64,000 nt of DNA. Source: Chloroflexi bacterium UBA6622 (GTDB taxonomy: Bacteria > Chloroflexota > UBA11872). The position numbers and the translations under genes were made by a program. Under the pieces are notes generated by a model. That model saw only the letters and a program-made list of their open reading frames with translations, was not told the origin of the DNA and searched no databases. Every line of letters begins with the position of its first letter. Within the stretch, counting starts at the first letter, position 1. Positions 45,760-54,014 of this stretch are shown here, one piece after another. Location: contig DJHK01000015.1 in NCBI GenBank assembly GCA_002433065.1, positions 20,031-84,030 on the forward strand. Direction: 5' to 3'.

Positions 45760-47490
45760 CTACCCGGACCTACGTGCAAGCTTCCATGATTGAGCCGAAG
45801 ACAGAAGATCACGAGCAACCCTGCGACCAGCCATCGTAGATGCGCCACTCATCGCCGAGATTTCATCGACCACGTCTGAACCTTCAAGTCGTAAAACCCG
45901 GCTACGTGATTCTCCATGACTCTCGCTTTTTTCAACCACAAAATGCACGTCGGCGAACGCCGCGACGGGAGCAAGGTGCGTAATGCATATGACCTGATGC
46001 GAAATGGCTAAAGCCGCCAGTTTCTGTCCAACAATATCCCCGGCACGTGACCCTACACCAACGTCGATTTCATCGAATACCAGAGTTTCGGTGTCATCCA
46101 CATCTGCCAGCACAACCTTGAGACCTAACAGTATTCTGGAACGCTCACCTTCAGACGCAACTTCAGCAAGTTTTCGCATCGGCTGGCCAGGATTAACACT
46201 GAGCAGGAATTCGCCCAGATCAACACCGGACTCGTCAAACTGGACCGGAGGCGAATCTGAATCGACCACGACACCATCCGGATCAGGTTTTCGTTCCAGT
46301 CGTGTCTCAAATTCAGCAGACGGCATGTTGAGATCTTCTAATTGCTCGAGCACAACCGTAGCAAGGTCCTGAGCAGATTCTCGCCGCCGTTCCGACAAGT
46401 CCTCGGCCTGCCGAGCCAACTCACCTGCGAGTTGGTCTTCACGACCTTTCAACTCTTCAAGACGTGTATCGCTGTTACGGATCGTCAGCAATCGAGAACG
46501 TGCCTTCTCTCCATAAGCAACTATATCGTCTGTCGTGTCGCCGTATTTCTGCATCAGCAAGCCAATCATGTGTAATCGCTCGTCCACCTGCTGCAGCCGA
46601 TCCGCATCCGCTTCAACTCTCTCGGCATAGGCGTGGAGTGCCAAGGCAAGATCACTTGAGAGTTCCTGAAGCGCCGAGGCCTGATCAGCAAATCCTCGAA
46701 CACTCGCATCCATAGAGGAAATCTCCTCAGCGATTTCACTCACTACGCCGAACACATCCTCTGTCGTCGATGAATCATCCGCCTGCAATCTTGCAGCGGC
46801 AGTTCGGGCAAGAGACTGCAATCGTTCAGCATTACCAAGCAGGCTTCGCTCTTGACGTAAGGCTTCTCCCTCACCGGCCTGTAACTGAGCCGAATCAATC
46901 TCTTCTACTTCAAATGACAACCGCTCTATCTCACGAGTCATGTCATTTTTGTCGCGTTGCAGAGATCCGATCTCCCGTCGAACCACACGCAGTTCATTGG
47001 CAAGCCGGGCCACACAAGCCCTTCGATCAAGCAACTCAGCAAACTGGTCAAGGTATTCGAGTTGCCGGGGACGCTGAAACAAGGATTGATGATCGCTCTG
47101 CCCGTGCACATCAACCAGTATCGCCCCAAGTTCAGCAAGAGCACGGACAGGTACCGATCGCCCATTTACACGAGCAATTGAGCGACCTTCTCCAAGCACT
47201 TCCCTCGACACGATGAGAGATTCATCTGGCTCAACACCGTAGTTCTTCAATATAGAGTCCGTCTTTGTCGAATCCGTGGCTAGATCGAATACCGCTTCTA
47301 TATAAGCTGCTGCAGCCCCAGGCCGGACATCCGATGGATCAGCTCGACGACCCAAAACAAGGCCAAGCGCATCTATAAGAATGGACTTTCCAGCACCGGT
47401 CTCACCTGTGAGCACATTTAGCCCAGATGCCAGTTCCAGTTGCACTTCGTCAACGAGCGCAAAGTCCCGGATCAAGAATCGGGACAGCAT
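45760..47490 (-). CDS. recN: DNA repair protein RecN
   Basis: 576 aa from the ATG at 47490. An SMC-like ATPase: N-terminal SRFLIRDFALVDEVQLELAS with Walker A GETGAGKSILID. Two coiled-coil arms lie around residues 150-330. The C-terminal half carries the signature LASEGERSRILLGLKVVLAD-like segment (read as EVASEGERSRILLGL), Walker B TLVFDEIDVGVG and QVICITHLAPVAAFAD. It brings DNA ends together in double-strand-break repair. It is the last gene of the zinc ribbon-dtd-hisD-hisB-tlyA-nadK-recN run and starts 6 bases after nadK, a pairing seen in many bacteria. Confidence 0.95.
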   Translation of the reverse strand: MLSRFLIRDFALVDEVQLELASGLNVLTGETGAGKSILIDALGLVLGRRADPSDVRPGAAAAYIEAVFDLATDSTKTDSILKNYGVEPDESLIVSREVLGEGRSIARVNGRSVPVRALAELGAILVDVHGQSDHQSLFQRPRQLEYLDQFAELLDRRACVARLANELRVVRREIGSLQRDKNDMTREIERLSFEVEEIDSAQLQAGEGEALRQERSLLGNAERLQSLARTAAARLQADDSSTTEDVFGVVSEIAEEISSMDASVRGFADQASALQELSSDLALALHAYAERVEADADRLQQVDERLHMIGLLMQKYGDTTDDIVAYGEKARSRLLTIRNSDTRLEELKGREDQLAGELARQAEDLSERRRESAQDLATVVLEQLEDLNMPSAEFETRLERKPDPDGVVVDSDSPPVQFDESGVDLGEFLLSVNPGQPMRKLAEVASEGERSRILLGLKVVLADVDDTETLVFDEIDVGVGSRAGDIVGQKLAALAISHQVICITHLAPVAAFADVHFVVEKSESHGESRSRVLRLEGSDVVDEISAMSGASTMAGRRVARDLLSSAQSWKLARRSG

Positions 47491-47496
47491 CAACGC

Positions 47497-48360
47497 CTAC
47501 CCAGAATCTGGAATGGGACGTGGCATGTCACGCGGGACCCTCCAACGCAATTTTTCGGCGAGCGTTGCATAGAAATAATCACGTTCCCGGAATCTTGCGA
47601 ACCGAGCCACATGCTCCGAGGCCTGACATACAATTTTGTCACCCGACGCCACAAGATGATCGGTCTGACCATCAATCGACAATGTGGCTTCATGGGTGGT
47701 GTACACGAACAATTCAACGCGCACGTCATGCCCAACCACAATCGCGTTACTCGGGGTAAGAAACGGAACAATAGGATTTATTACAAGATCACGAACCTCA
47801 GGATGTAACACGGGGCCGTTGGCCGCCTGTACATATCCCGTCGTCCCGGTAGGGGTTGCAACAATTACACCGTCCGCCATATACGTCGTGAGCACCACGC
47901 CGTTGATCCGAACTTCGATTTCAACGACCCGCGCAATACGCCCACGCCCAACCACCACATCCGCGGCAGCCAGACCTGCGGTTGACTCGACGCCGTTGGC
48001 ATGATGAGTCCAATCAAGCAGCACCCGTTCCTCCAACCAAGAGCCACCATCCACTACCCGATCGAGCTGCGCATCAAATTCGTCAGGGTCGAACTCGGTG
48101 AGAAAACCAAGACGACCATAATTAACCCCGACACAGGCCGCGCCAAATGGCGCGGCCGCCCGTGCGGCTCGCAAAAGAGTGCCATCACCACCAAACGTGA
48201 TAACTAGATCACTACCCTCAAGAGCCTGGGAGTGTTCAGTTACAGTCCACGACGAATCGCACCAAGCATCCACAGATCTACCCTCGAGCCTTTCCTGAAC
48301 ACGTCGCGCGTGAGCTTCAGATGCTTTAATCCGAGGCTGAAATAGCAGACCTATACGCAT
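47497..48360 (-). CDS. nadK: NAD kinase
   Basis: 287 aa. It phosphorylates NAD to NADP. The GGDGT motif is at 57-61 (DLVITFGGDGTLLRAARAAA), with GVNYGRLGFLTEFDPDE and the conserved VATPTGTTGYVQAANGPVLH (usually TPTGSTAYS). Length and motifs are normal. It lies 42 bases after tlyA and 6 before recN; the tlyA-nadK-recN order is common in bacteria. Confidence 0.95.
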   Translation of the reverse strand: MRIGLLFQPRIKASEAHARRVQERLEGRSVDAWCDSSWTVTEHSQALEGSDLVITFGGDGTLLRAARAAAPFGAACVGVNYGRLGFLTEFDPDEFDAQLDRVVDGGSWLEERVLLDWTHHANGVESTAGLAAADVVVGRGRIARVVEIEVRINGVVLTTYMADGVIVATPTGTTGYVQAANGPVLHPEVRDLVINPIVPFLTPSNAIVVGHDVRVELFVYTTHEATLSIDGQTDHLVASGDKIVCQASEHVARFARFRERDYFYATLAEKLRWRVPRDMPRPIPDSG

Positions 48361-48402
48361 CAGGCACTCTCTCCTACGTTACAGAGACCATCATAATCGT
48401 TG

Positions 48403-49170
48403 TCACACGTCTCTCGGGGTCGGCCATGGGGCTCGTAGCAAAACAAAAGACTCCTGATTCCCATCTCCTCCAGCAACTTCACTAGCCACTGTAGCAACGA
48501 CATTAAAGCCACTCTCATTGGACCACCGGAGAAAAGAATCAAGAACCGAATTTCGGACAACATGATCCTTGATGACTCCATCTCGAGGAACATCTTGGCC
48601 CGACAACTCGAATTGTGGCTTAAGTAATCCAATGATCTGAGTAGCCGAACTCGCACACGCCGCAACGGCACCAAGCACATCACAAAGTCGTATGAACGAC
48701 ACGTCGATAACCACTAGATCAGCTTCTGGATGCAATAACGACAGATCCCGAACGTCGGTCTGCTCACGCACCTGAACCCGATCGTCTTCCCGCAGCCTCA
48801 GATCCAGCTGGTCGCGCCCCACATCCACGGCGATAACACATGCAGCCCCTCGACGTAAGAGACAATCAGTGAAACCTCCCGTTGAAGCTCCAACGTCGAG
48901 CACTGTCTGCCCCCGGACATCGACGTGCCAATGATCCAGTGCCGACGCAAGCTTGCGACCCGCTCGGCTGACGTACGGAGGCACTACCCCCACAAACTCA
49001 AACGTAGCGTCCATCATCACTCGACATGCGGGTCTTTTTTCCATCACACCGTTCACCAGGATCTGCCCATCCAAAATCAGTTGGCGTGCAGCGCTACGAC
49101 TCCTAGTAAGACCACGCTGTGCCACCGCCTGATCAAGACGCACTCCAGACAGATTCGAAGATGCTGGCAC
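48403..49170 (-). CDS. tlyA: TlyA-family 2'-O-ribose rRNA methyltransferase
   Basis: 255 aa from the GTG at 49170, one base after the hisB stop; a frame from 49215 overlaps hisB and is less likely, and GTG at 49143 is also possible. An S4 RNA-binding domain (VRLDQAVAQRGLTRSRSAAR) comes first. The FtsJ-like methyltransferase follows with SAM motif VLDVGASTGGFTDCLLRRGA and AVDVGRDQLD. Family members methylate 16S and 23S rRNA (in mycobacteria C1409/C1920), affecting capreomycin response; others act as haemolysins only by name. Confidence 0.88.
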   Translation of the reverse strand: MPASSNLSGVRLDQAVAQRGLTRSRSAARQLILDGQILVNGVMEKRPACRVMMDATFEFVGVVPPYVSRAGRKLASALDHWHVDVRGQTVLDVGASTGGFTDCLLRRGAACVIAVDVGRDQLDLRLREDDRVQVREQTDVRDLSLLHPEADLVVIDVSFIRLCDVLGAVAACASSATQIIGLLKPQFELSGQDVPRDGVIKDHVVRNSVLDSFLRWSNESGFNVVATVASEVAGGDGNQESFVLLRAPWPTPRDV

Positions 49171-49171
49171 C

Positions 49172-49771
49172 TTAGTCGGTGAGCGTGCCTTTGGTGCTAG
49201 GCACGTGACCTGCACGACGCGGGTCGAGTTCGGTGGCCTGATCTAGTGCCCGAGCCAACGCCTTAAATACTGCCTCAGCCTTGTGGTGATCATCCTCACC
49301 AGCAAGCAAACGCACATGGATAGCAGCACCCATATGCCGGGCAAACGCCGCCACGATATGGGGAACAAGGCTTGTTTCTAGATCACCAATCCGGTCTTGC
49401 CGAAACTCGCCTTCAAAAGCAGAAAAATCACGGCCAGCAAGATCTATCGCCACGTGTGCAAGAGCTTCGTCCATAGGAACCGTGGCATCGCCCATACGGC
49501 GAATACCGGCCCGATCACCGAGCGCATCGCTAAACGCTCGACCTAAAACTATCCCCACATCTTCGGCAGTGTGATGCGAATCCACGTGGAGATCACCATT
49601 TGCAATAATCTCAATATCGAATAAGCCGTGCCGAGCAACCTGGTCCAACATGTGATCAAGAAAGCCCAGACCTGTTCCACCACTGAACTCACCCCGACCG
49701 TTAATTTCGACATTGACAGTTACTTCAGTCTCAGCGGTGGCCCGTCGAACACTGGCCTTTCGGTCAGACAT
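49172..49771 (-). CDS. hisB: Imidazoleglycerol-phosphate dehydratase
   Basis: 199 aa, the monofunctional form. It dehydrates imidazoleglycerol phosphate in histidine synthesis. Manganese-binding repeats: GLGFLDHMLDQVARHG and DSHHTAEDVGIVLGRA in the first half, and FARHMGAAIHV and GEDDHHKAEAVFKALARAL in the second. The gene follows hisD by 36 bases; no other his gene is in the window. Confidence 0.96.
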   Translation of the reverse strand: MSDRKASVRRATAETEVTVNVEINGRGEFSGGTGLGFLDHMLDQVARHGLFDIEIIANGDLHVDSHHTAEDVGIVLGRAFSDALGDRAGIRRMGDATVPMDEALAHVAIDLAGRDFSAFEGEFRQDRIGDLETSLVPHIVAAFARHMGAAIHVRLLAGEDDHHKAEAVFKALARALDQATELDPRRAGHVPSTKGTLTD

Positions 49772-49807
49772 AATGACTCACTAAATGTTTGCTACATCTC
49801 ATTGTAG

Positions 49808-51157
49808 TCAGCTTTTGCCCCGACGATCTGCCGCACGCGCATGTCCCTCTAACCCCTCCGCACGAGCCATCCGCGCAGCAACCGGAGCAAGCGTCGAAGC
49901 CTGCTCTGCTGGCAAACGCACAATGGCCATGGATTTTAGAAACGAGCGAACTCCCAGAGGAGACATAAAACGGGCGGTCCCACCGGTCGGCATGATATGA
50001 CTCGGCCCAGCAACATAATCCCCAAAAACCTCGGGAGATGTGTTGCCCACAAACACCCCACCTGCGTGAAGGATATTCGGGAGAAGCTCGTCAGGATCCG
50101 CGACTAGCAAACACAGGTGCTCAGGAGCATATTCGTTGGCCAAAACAATCGCCTCAGCAAGTGTGTCAATCACCCCTATCCCGCCGCGCTTCACAAAACT
50201 GTCGCATGCCACAGATCCACGAGGGAGTGTTGCAACCTGGGACGCGAATTCCTCGACTATACGAATGGCCAAACTTTTCTCAGGGGTTAAACATATTGGA
50301 CTGGCCGGCCCTCCATGCTCGGCCTGTGCAACCAAATCGGCCGCAACATCGGCCGGGTCTGCCGATGCATCCGCCACAATAAGTGTTTCGGTTGGACCTG
50401 GGAGAAGAGCGATCCCCGAGGAACCGTAAAGTGCCTGCTTCGCCAGAAAAACCCACGCGTTTCCGGCACCGGCAATAACGTCGCATCGAGGAACAGTTTC
50501 TGTCCCAAGCGCCATAGCTGCAATCGCCTGAGCTCCACCTATCCCAAAAACTCGGTCAACATTAGCAATCCGGGCTGCCAGCGCTACTGCAGGTAAAACA
50601 CCCTGAGGACCTATAGGGGTCGACACGACAATCTCAGCGACACCAGCCACACGCGCAGGAATTGCTGACATCAATAGTGTGGAAGCGAGAGGGGCAGCCA
50701 AGCCAGGCACATGGATGCCAGTCCGATCAACTGGCACCCAACGTTGACCTATCCCAAGCTCAGCGTTGTCGATCGCACTCGGCATCTCGGACTTGCTAAA
50801 CGCACGAATACGCTCGGCCGCAAGATTGAAATCAGCGTCAAGCCCGGGGTCCGCACGGTCACACGCAGCCGCTAGCGTGTCCGTCGAAAGTTCGAACGAT
50901 GGCAAGAGTTCATCCCCAAGGGCTTGAGCAATCCGCCGTACACCCGTATCACCCTGTACCCGAACCAGCTCAATTACCTTAGTCACAAACTCCTGAGGCG
51001 ATAGGGATTCACCAAAGACCTTCGAGGCCAGTTCGACCGCCGAAGGATCCACGGTGACAAGATCAGAGGTTCGCTGCAACAGCGTGTCTCGAACCAAGGA
51101 CTGGCCATAAAAAATTCGATCCCTCAGGGTTCTTACTCCTGAGTCCGCGTTCAGCAC
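49808..51157 (-). CDS. hisD: Histidinol dehydrogenase
   Basis: 449 aa from a GTG start directly after the dtd stop (0-base gap). It oxidises histidinol to histidine in two NAD-dependent steps. Zinc and catalytic regions are visible: GIHVPGLAAPLASTLLMSAI, GVAEIVVSTPIG, GPTETLIVADASADP, DLVAQAEHGG and YAPEHLCLLV with the general-base Glu/His. Length is normal. Confidence 0.96.
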   Translation of the reverse strand: MLNADSGVRTLRDRIFYGQSLVRDTLLQRTSDLVTVDPSAVELASKVFGESLSPQEFVTKVIELVRVQGDTGVRRIAQALGDELLPSFELSTDTLAAACDRADPGLDADFNLAAERIRAFSKSEMPSAIDNAELGIGQRWVPVDRTGIHVPGLAAPLASTLLMSAIPARVAGVAEIVVSTPIGPQGVLPAVALAARIANVDRVFGIGGAQAIAAMALGTETVPRCDVIAGAGNAWVFLAKQALYGSSGIALLPGPTETLIVADASADPADVAADLVAQAEHGGPASPICLTPEKSLAIRIVEEFASQVATLPRGSVACDSFVKRGGIGVIDTLAEAIVLANEYAPEHLCLLVADPDELLPNILHAGGVFVGNTSPEVFGDYVAGPSHIMPTGGTARFMSPLGVRSFLKSMAIVRLPAEQASTLAPVAARMARAEGLEGHARAADRRGKS

Positions 51158-51652
51158 TTAAGCCACCTCATCACTGAAACTAGACGTCTTCTGGCGTCTC
51201 GGTTGCTCTTTTTCCTTGCTGTCAATCACGATTGTTACCGGCCCACAATTCACCAGAGCCACATCCATATTTGCCTGAAACTGGCCCGACCGCACCCGAA
51301 TCCCGAATGCAACTAAGGCTCGCTTCAGACTCTCCACACGTAAAGCAGCGATATCAGGAGCCTCTGCTGAACCGAAACTGGGACGACGACCCCTACGGGT
51401 ATCTGCTAGAAGCGTGAACTGTGAGACCAACAAAACTTCCCCGTCCGAATCCATGATCGATGCATTCAATCGGCCATCGTCATCATTAAACACACGAAGA
51501 TGCGCGATCTTGTTTGCGATATATGAAACATCCTCATCGGTATCACCCCGAGCTACGCCTACCAACACAAGCATCCCTGCATCAATGCTAGACACGGTAT
51601 GACCTTCAACATCAACACGAGCGCTCCGGACTCGCTGGATCACTACTCGCAC
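51158..51652 (-). CDS. dtd: D-aminoacyl-tRNA deacylase
   Basis: 164 aa from a GTG start. It hydrolyses D-amino acids from tRNA. The core has MRVVIQRVRSARVDVEGHTV, the SQFTL motif at 77-81 and the Gly-cisPro motif as NCGPVTI (135-141). Most family members have N-D-G-P-V-T, so Asp is replaced by Cys136. The last ~18 residues form a charged tail beyond the usual 145-150 residues. It lies 31 bases after the zinc-ribbon gene and abuts hisD. Confidence 0.92.
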   Translation of the reverse strand: MRVVIQRVRSARVDVEGHTVSSIDAGMLVLVGVARGDTDEDVSYIANKIAHLRVFNDDDGRLNASIMDSDGEVLLVSQFTLLADTRRGRRPSFGSAEAPDIAALRVESLKRALVAFGIRVRSGQFQANMDVALVNCGPVTIVIDSKEKEQPRRQKTSSFSDEVA

Positions 51653-51683
51653 AGGAACATTTCATACAGGAGATCCGGGACGT

Positions 51684-52034
51684 TTAACCCGAACCGCCCG
51701 CCTTCTTTTTAGATGACGACTTGTTGGATGTTTCGGATTTTTTTGTGGGCGTGGATTTCGACTGCTTTTGACCTACATCGTCTGACTTAACAGGTTTAGA
51801 ATCTTCTGAGGACGATGGCGACTTACCATCGTCGGTGTATTTTTTCTTTTCTGATCCGGATCGACTATCGGTGACGTACCAACCACCACCCTTGAATATC
51901 ACACCAGCAGGATGAAACACCTTTATCAGCTTGCCAGCACAATCCGGGCATTCAACTAATGGATCGTCATTAAAGTTCTGGAAAACCTCATGGTGGCGTT
52001 CACATTGCGAGCACTCGTACTCGTAGGTAGGCAC
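51684..52034 (-). CDS. FmdB-type zinc-ribbon protein
   Basis: 116 aa from a GTG start with AGGAG ten bases upstream. The first 45 residues are the FmdB zinc ribbon: MPTYEYECSQCERHHEVFQN with C8, C11, C29 and C32. The usual GVIFKGGGWYVTD follows. The rest is a disordered Ser/Lys-rich tail (SKPVKSDDVGQKQSKSTPTK). The family is thought to be regulatory or accessory to other enzymes, and the function is unproven. It heads the operon that runs down to recN. Confidence 0.88.
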   Translation of the reverse strand: MPTYEYECSQCERHHEVFQNFNDDPLVECPDCAGKLIKVFHPAGVIFKGGGWYVTDSRSGSEKKKYTDDGKSPSSSEDSKPVKSDDVGQKQSKSTPTKKSETSNKSSSKKKAGGSG

Positions 52035-52097
52035 GGGCGAAAATCTCCTAAAGCATTTGGTGAAACAGCACTCCTCGAGTAACGAGCGCCGTACGAG

Positions 52098-52126
52098 AGT
52101 ATAAAACCACTGTAGACCAGTACGAA
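52098..52126 (-). promoter_or_regulatory. Putative promoter for the zinc ribbon-dtd-his-recN operon
   Basis: On the minus strand a -10 box TATACT lies at 52103-52098, and a weak -35 TTCGTA at 52126-52121, with 17 bases between. The position, 64-92 bases before the GTG of the FmdB-type gene, is sensible. The -35 matches only three of six consensus bases, so the call is tentative. The same 245-base intergenic region must also hold the promoter of the divergent gene at 52280. Confidence 0.35.
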
Positions 52127-52279
52127 CATCGAGACAGGTAAAAATCTTCGTTTATTTCACTTTCGGGATTTATCGCTTGCAAACTCGAGTTCAAGCTTTA
52201 GGTGATATTCAAAACAAAAATATCGTGTCCTCGGTGCTAGCATTCATGGAACGAACAGCCCGTCTCACGTAAGGTCACC

Positions 52280-52624
52280 ATGCGCTGTCCAGAGTGCGAA
52301 CACGAAAACACTGAAGGAGCATGGCTCTGTATCAATTGCGGTTCCAAGCTGCCTCGACCAGAAGATGACGCTCCAGAAATCAAAATGGCAGACCAGCCTC
52401 AAGCTCCTGATGCGCAACAAGAAGACCCAAGCCGATTTGCGCCGCAAATTAGTGAAAACCTCAGAAGACTTCGCGACCGCACCGAACGGGAACGAGAACA
52501 AAAACGTTCAACGCAACGTATAGGCACTCCGTCCGGGGTAATTCTAGGACTTCCGTTAACAGTGTGGGCACTCGTAGCCTTTATATTTGTGATCTTTGTA
52601 TACGTGCTGTCCGCGCTTCAGTGA
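52280..52624 (+). CDS. Small zinc-ribbon protein with C-terminal membrane helix
   Basis: 114 aa. An N-terminal zinc ribbon (MRCPECEHENTEGAWLCINC, cysteines 3, 6, 17 and 20) is followed by a polar, charged linker (RRLRDRTEREREQKRSTQRI). A single hydrophobic helix at ~92-112 (LTVWALVAFIFVIFVYVLSA) anchors the protein with the ribbon on the cytoplasmic side. Similar zinc-ribbon/TM proteins are widespread and uncharacterised. Its stop overlaps the start of a second zinc-ribbon gene. Confidence 0.8.
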   Translation: MRCPECEHENTEGAWLCINCGSKLPRPEDDAPEIKMADQPQAPDAQQEDPSRFAPQISENLRRLRDRTEREREQKRSTQRIGTPSGVILGLPLTVWALVAFIFVIFVYVLSALQ

Positions 52625-52803
52625 AGCACGACAGACCTGGATGTGATCAGACTGGGGTAATCCCGCGAAACCGAGTGGTTCGGCGCAACCCTGCACCTCT
52701 ACCCACAGCCCCATGTCTTGGGTGTGGAAGACCTATTGTTTCCATCAGCGGAAGTCGGCTTGCGGTATGCCACTACTGCGGGTTTAAAGACCCGTGCTGC
52801 TGA
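52621..52803 (+). CDS. 60-aa zinc-ribbon protein, translationally coupled
   Basis: The GTG at 52621 overlaps the TGA of the upstream zinc-ribbon gene (GTGA at 52621-52624). The frame gives 60 residues with two CxxC knuckles, C32/C35 (APCLGCGRP) and C50/C53 (LAVCHYCGF), fifteen residues apart as in a rubredoxin-like ribbon, and ends in CC. The first 30 residues are basic. It fills the gap before the methyltransferase gene that would otherwise be unexplained. No homologue is known to me. Confidence 0.6.
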   Translation: MKHDRPGCDQTGVIPRNRVVRRNPAPLPTAPCLGCGRPIVSISGSRLAVCHYCGFKDPCC

Positions 52804-52888
52804 AACGGATTGCATATGTGTCTATACGGGCTGCTTGCAGAATTGCCCGTACGGAACGCTCGTTCTGGTTACGCTCAAAACAAGAGGA

Positions 52889-53998
52889 ATGACATCTGAG
52901 ACCCGTCTAGAAAAACGCTTGCGAGCCGTCGTCTCACAATCAGGTCCGCTGCCATTTCATGAGTTTATGGAAATAGCACTCTACGATCCCCTGGATGGTT
53001 ATTACACAAGACAAGCCCACCCGTACCAAGACTATTTCACCAGCGTAACGGTACATCCATCGCTGTTTGGGAAGATGCTGGCGGCTCATCTCCAAGACAT
53101 GTGGCTTGCGTTGAGCAAGCCACGGCCATTCCGAGTGGTTGAACTTGGATCCTCAGACGGTCGCTTGGCAAAACAAATCCGAGCAGCCTCTTCCAAATAC
53201 GAGTGGGGGCCACTGCTCGAATACACCGGGGTAGAGCGAGGCTCCACCGCCCGGGAGTCTGGTCCCCTGGACACTCTGCATCAAACAATCGATGAGATCC
53301 CACCAGCCGAGTCTCGAGCCGTACTCTCAAATGAATTCTTTGACGCACTTCCGGTTCGGAGAGCTCGACGAGTAACCAACGGGTGGATCGAAGAGTGCGT
53401 CAGCTACGAAGGACCTACAGCACACTTTGTTGACCAGCCTCCACCAAACGAAATCTTGATTTACGCAGATCAGTACGGAAACGATGTCCCTGTGGACGGA
53501 CACCTTGAGATTCGACAGAACATCGATTGGGTGTATGCCGAGATCTCAAGAATCGGAGAACGGATAGTGATGACTACCATTGACTACGGAGGGCCCAGCG
53601 AAATGGTGCATGGCCAAAGATTAGCTGCAGGAACTATGTTGTCATACCAAGGCCATCACGCGTCTGACGACGTTCTCACCAACCCGGGCCAATCGGATCT
53701 CACCTCACACGTTAACTTCACCCAACTGGTTGACAGTGGCCACAACCACGGATTAGATCAACAACGAATGACTATGCAGGCCGACTTCCTTAGCGCCCTT
53801 GGCATTGGCGACCATCTGGTAAACATCCAAACGCAATCAGAATTAACTGTGGCTGAATATGCAGCGGAGCGTGAAGCGGTGTTTCAGCTAGTATCACCCT
53901 CCGACCTTGGGCGATTTCAAGTGCTAACCCAAGGCAAAAATGTCGACCTCGACACAATTCGAGGACTTGAACATGCTCCTGGTCAAGAAGGCACATGA
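52889..53998 (+). CDS. MidA-family SAM-dependent methyltransferase
   Basis: 369 aa from the ATG at 52889 (TSETRLEKRLRAVVSQSGPL), with AAGAGGA just upstream; a frame from 52718 is longer but not family-like. The family N-terminus LPFHEFMEIALYDPLDGYYT is clear, as are the SAM site RVVELGSSDGRLAKQI and SNEFFDALPVRR. Eukaryotic NDUFAF7 (MidA) methylates an arginine of a complex I subunit, and bacterial targets are not known. It ends 16 bases before the lyase gene. Confidence 0.88.
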   Translation: MTSETRLEKRLRAVVSQSGPLPFHEFMEIALYDPLDGYYTRQAHPYQDYFTSVTVHPSLFGKMLAAHLQDMWLALSKPRPFRVVELGSSDGRLAKQIRAASSKYEWGPLLEYTGVERGSTARESGPLDTLHQTIDEIPPAESRAVLSNEFFDALPVRRARRVTNGWIEECVSYEGPTAHFVDQPPPNEILIYADQYGNDVPVDGHLEIRQNIDWVYAEISRIGERIVMTTIDYGGPSEMVHGQRLAAGTMLSYQGHHASDDVLTNPGQSDLTSHVNFTQLVDSGHNHGLDQQRMTMQADFLSALGIGDHLVNIQTQSELTVAEYAAEREAVFQLVSPSDLGRFQVLTQGKNVDLDTIRGLEHAPGQEGT

Positions 53999-54014
53999 AA
54001 GGACCGCTCAAATT

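Noticed and set aside
47427..47808. Two plus-strand frames of 110-122 codons opposite recN/nadK
   Set aside because: They are antisense to well-supported genes and have histidine/arginine-rich nonsense composition.
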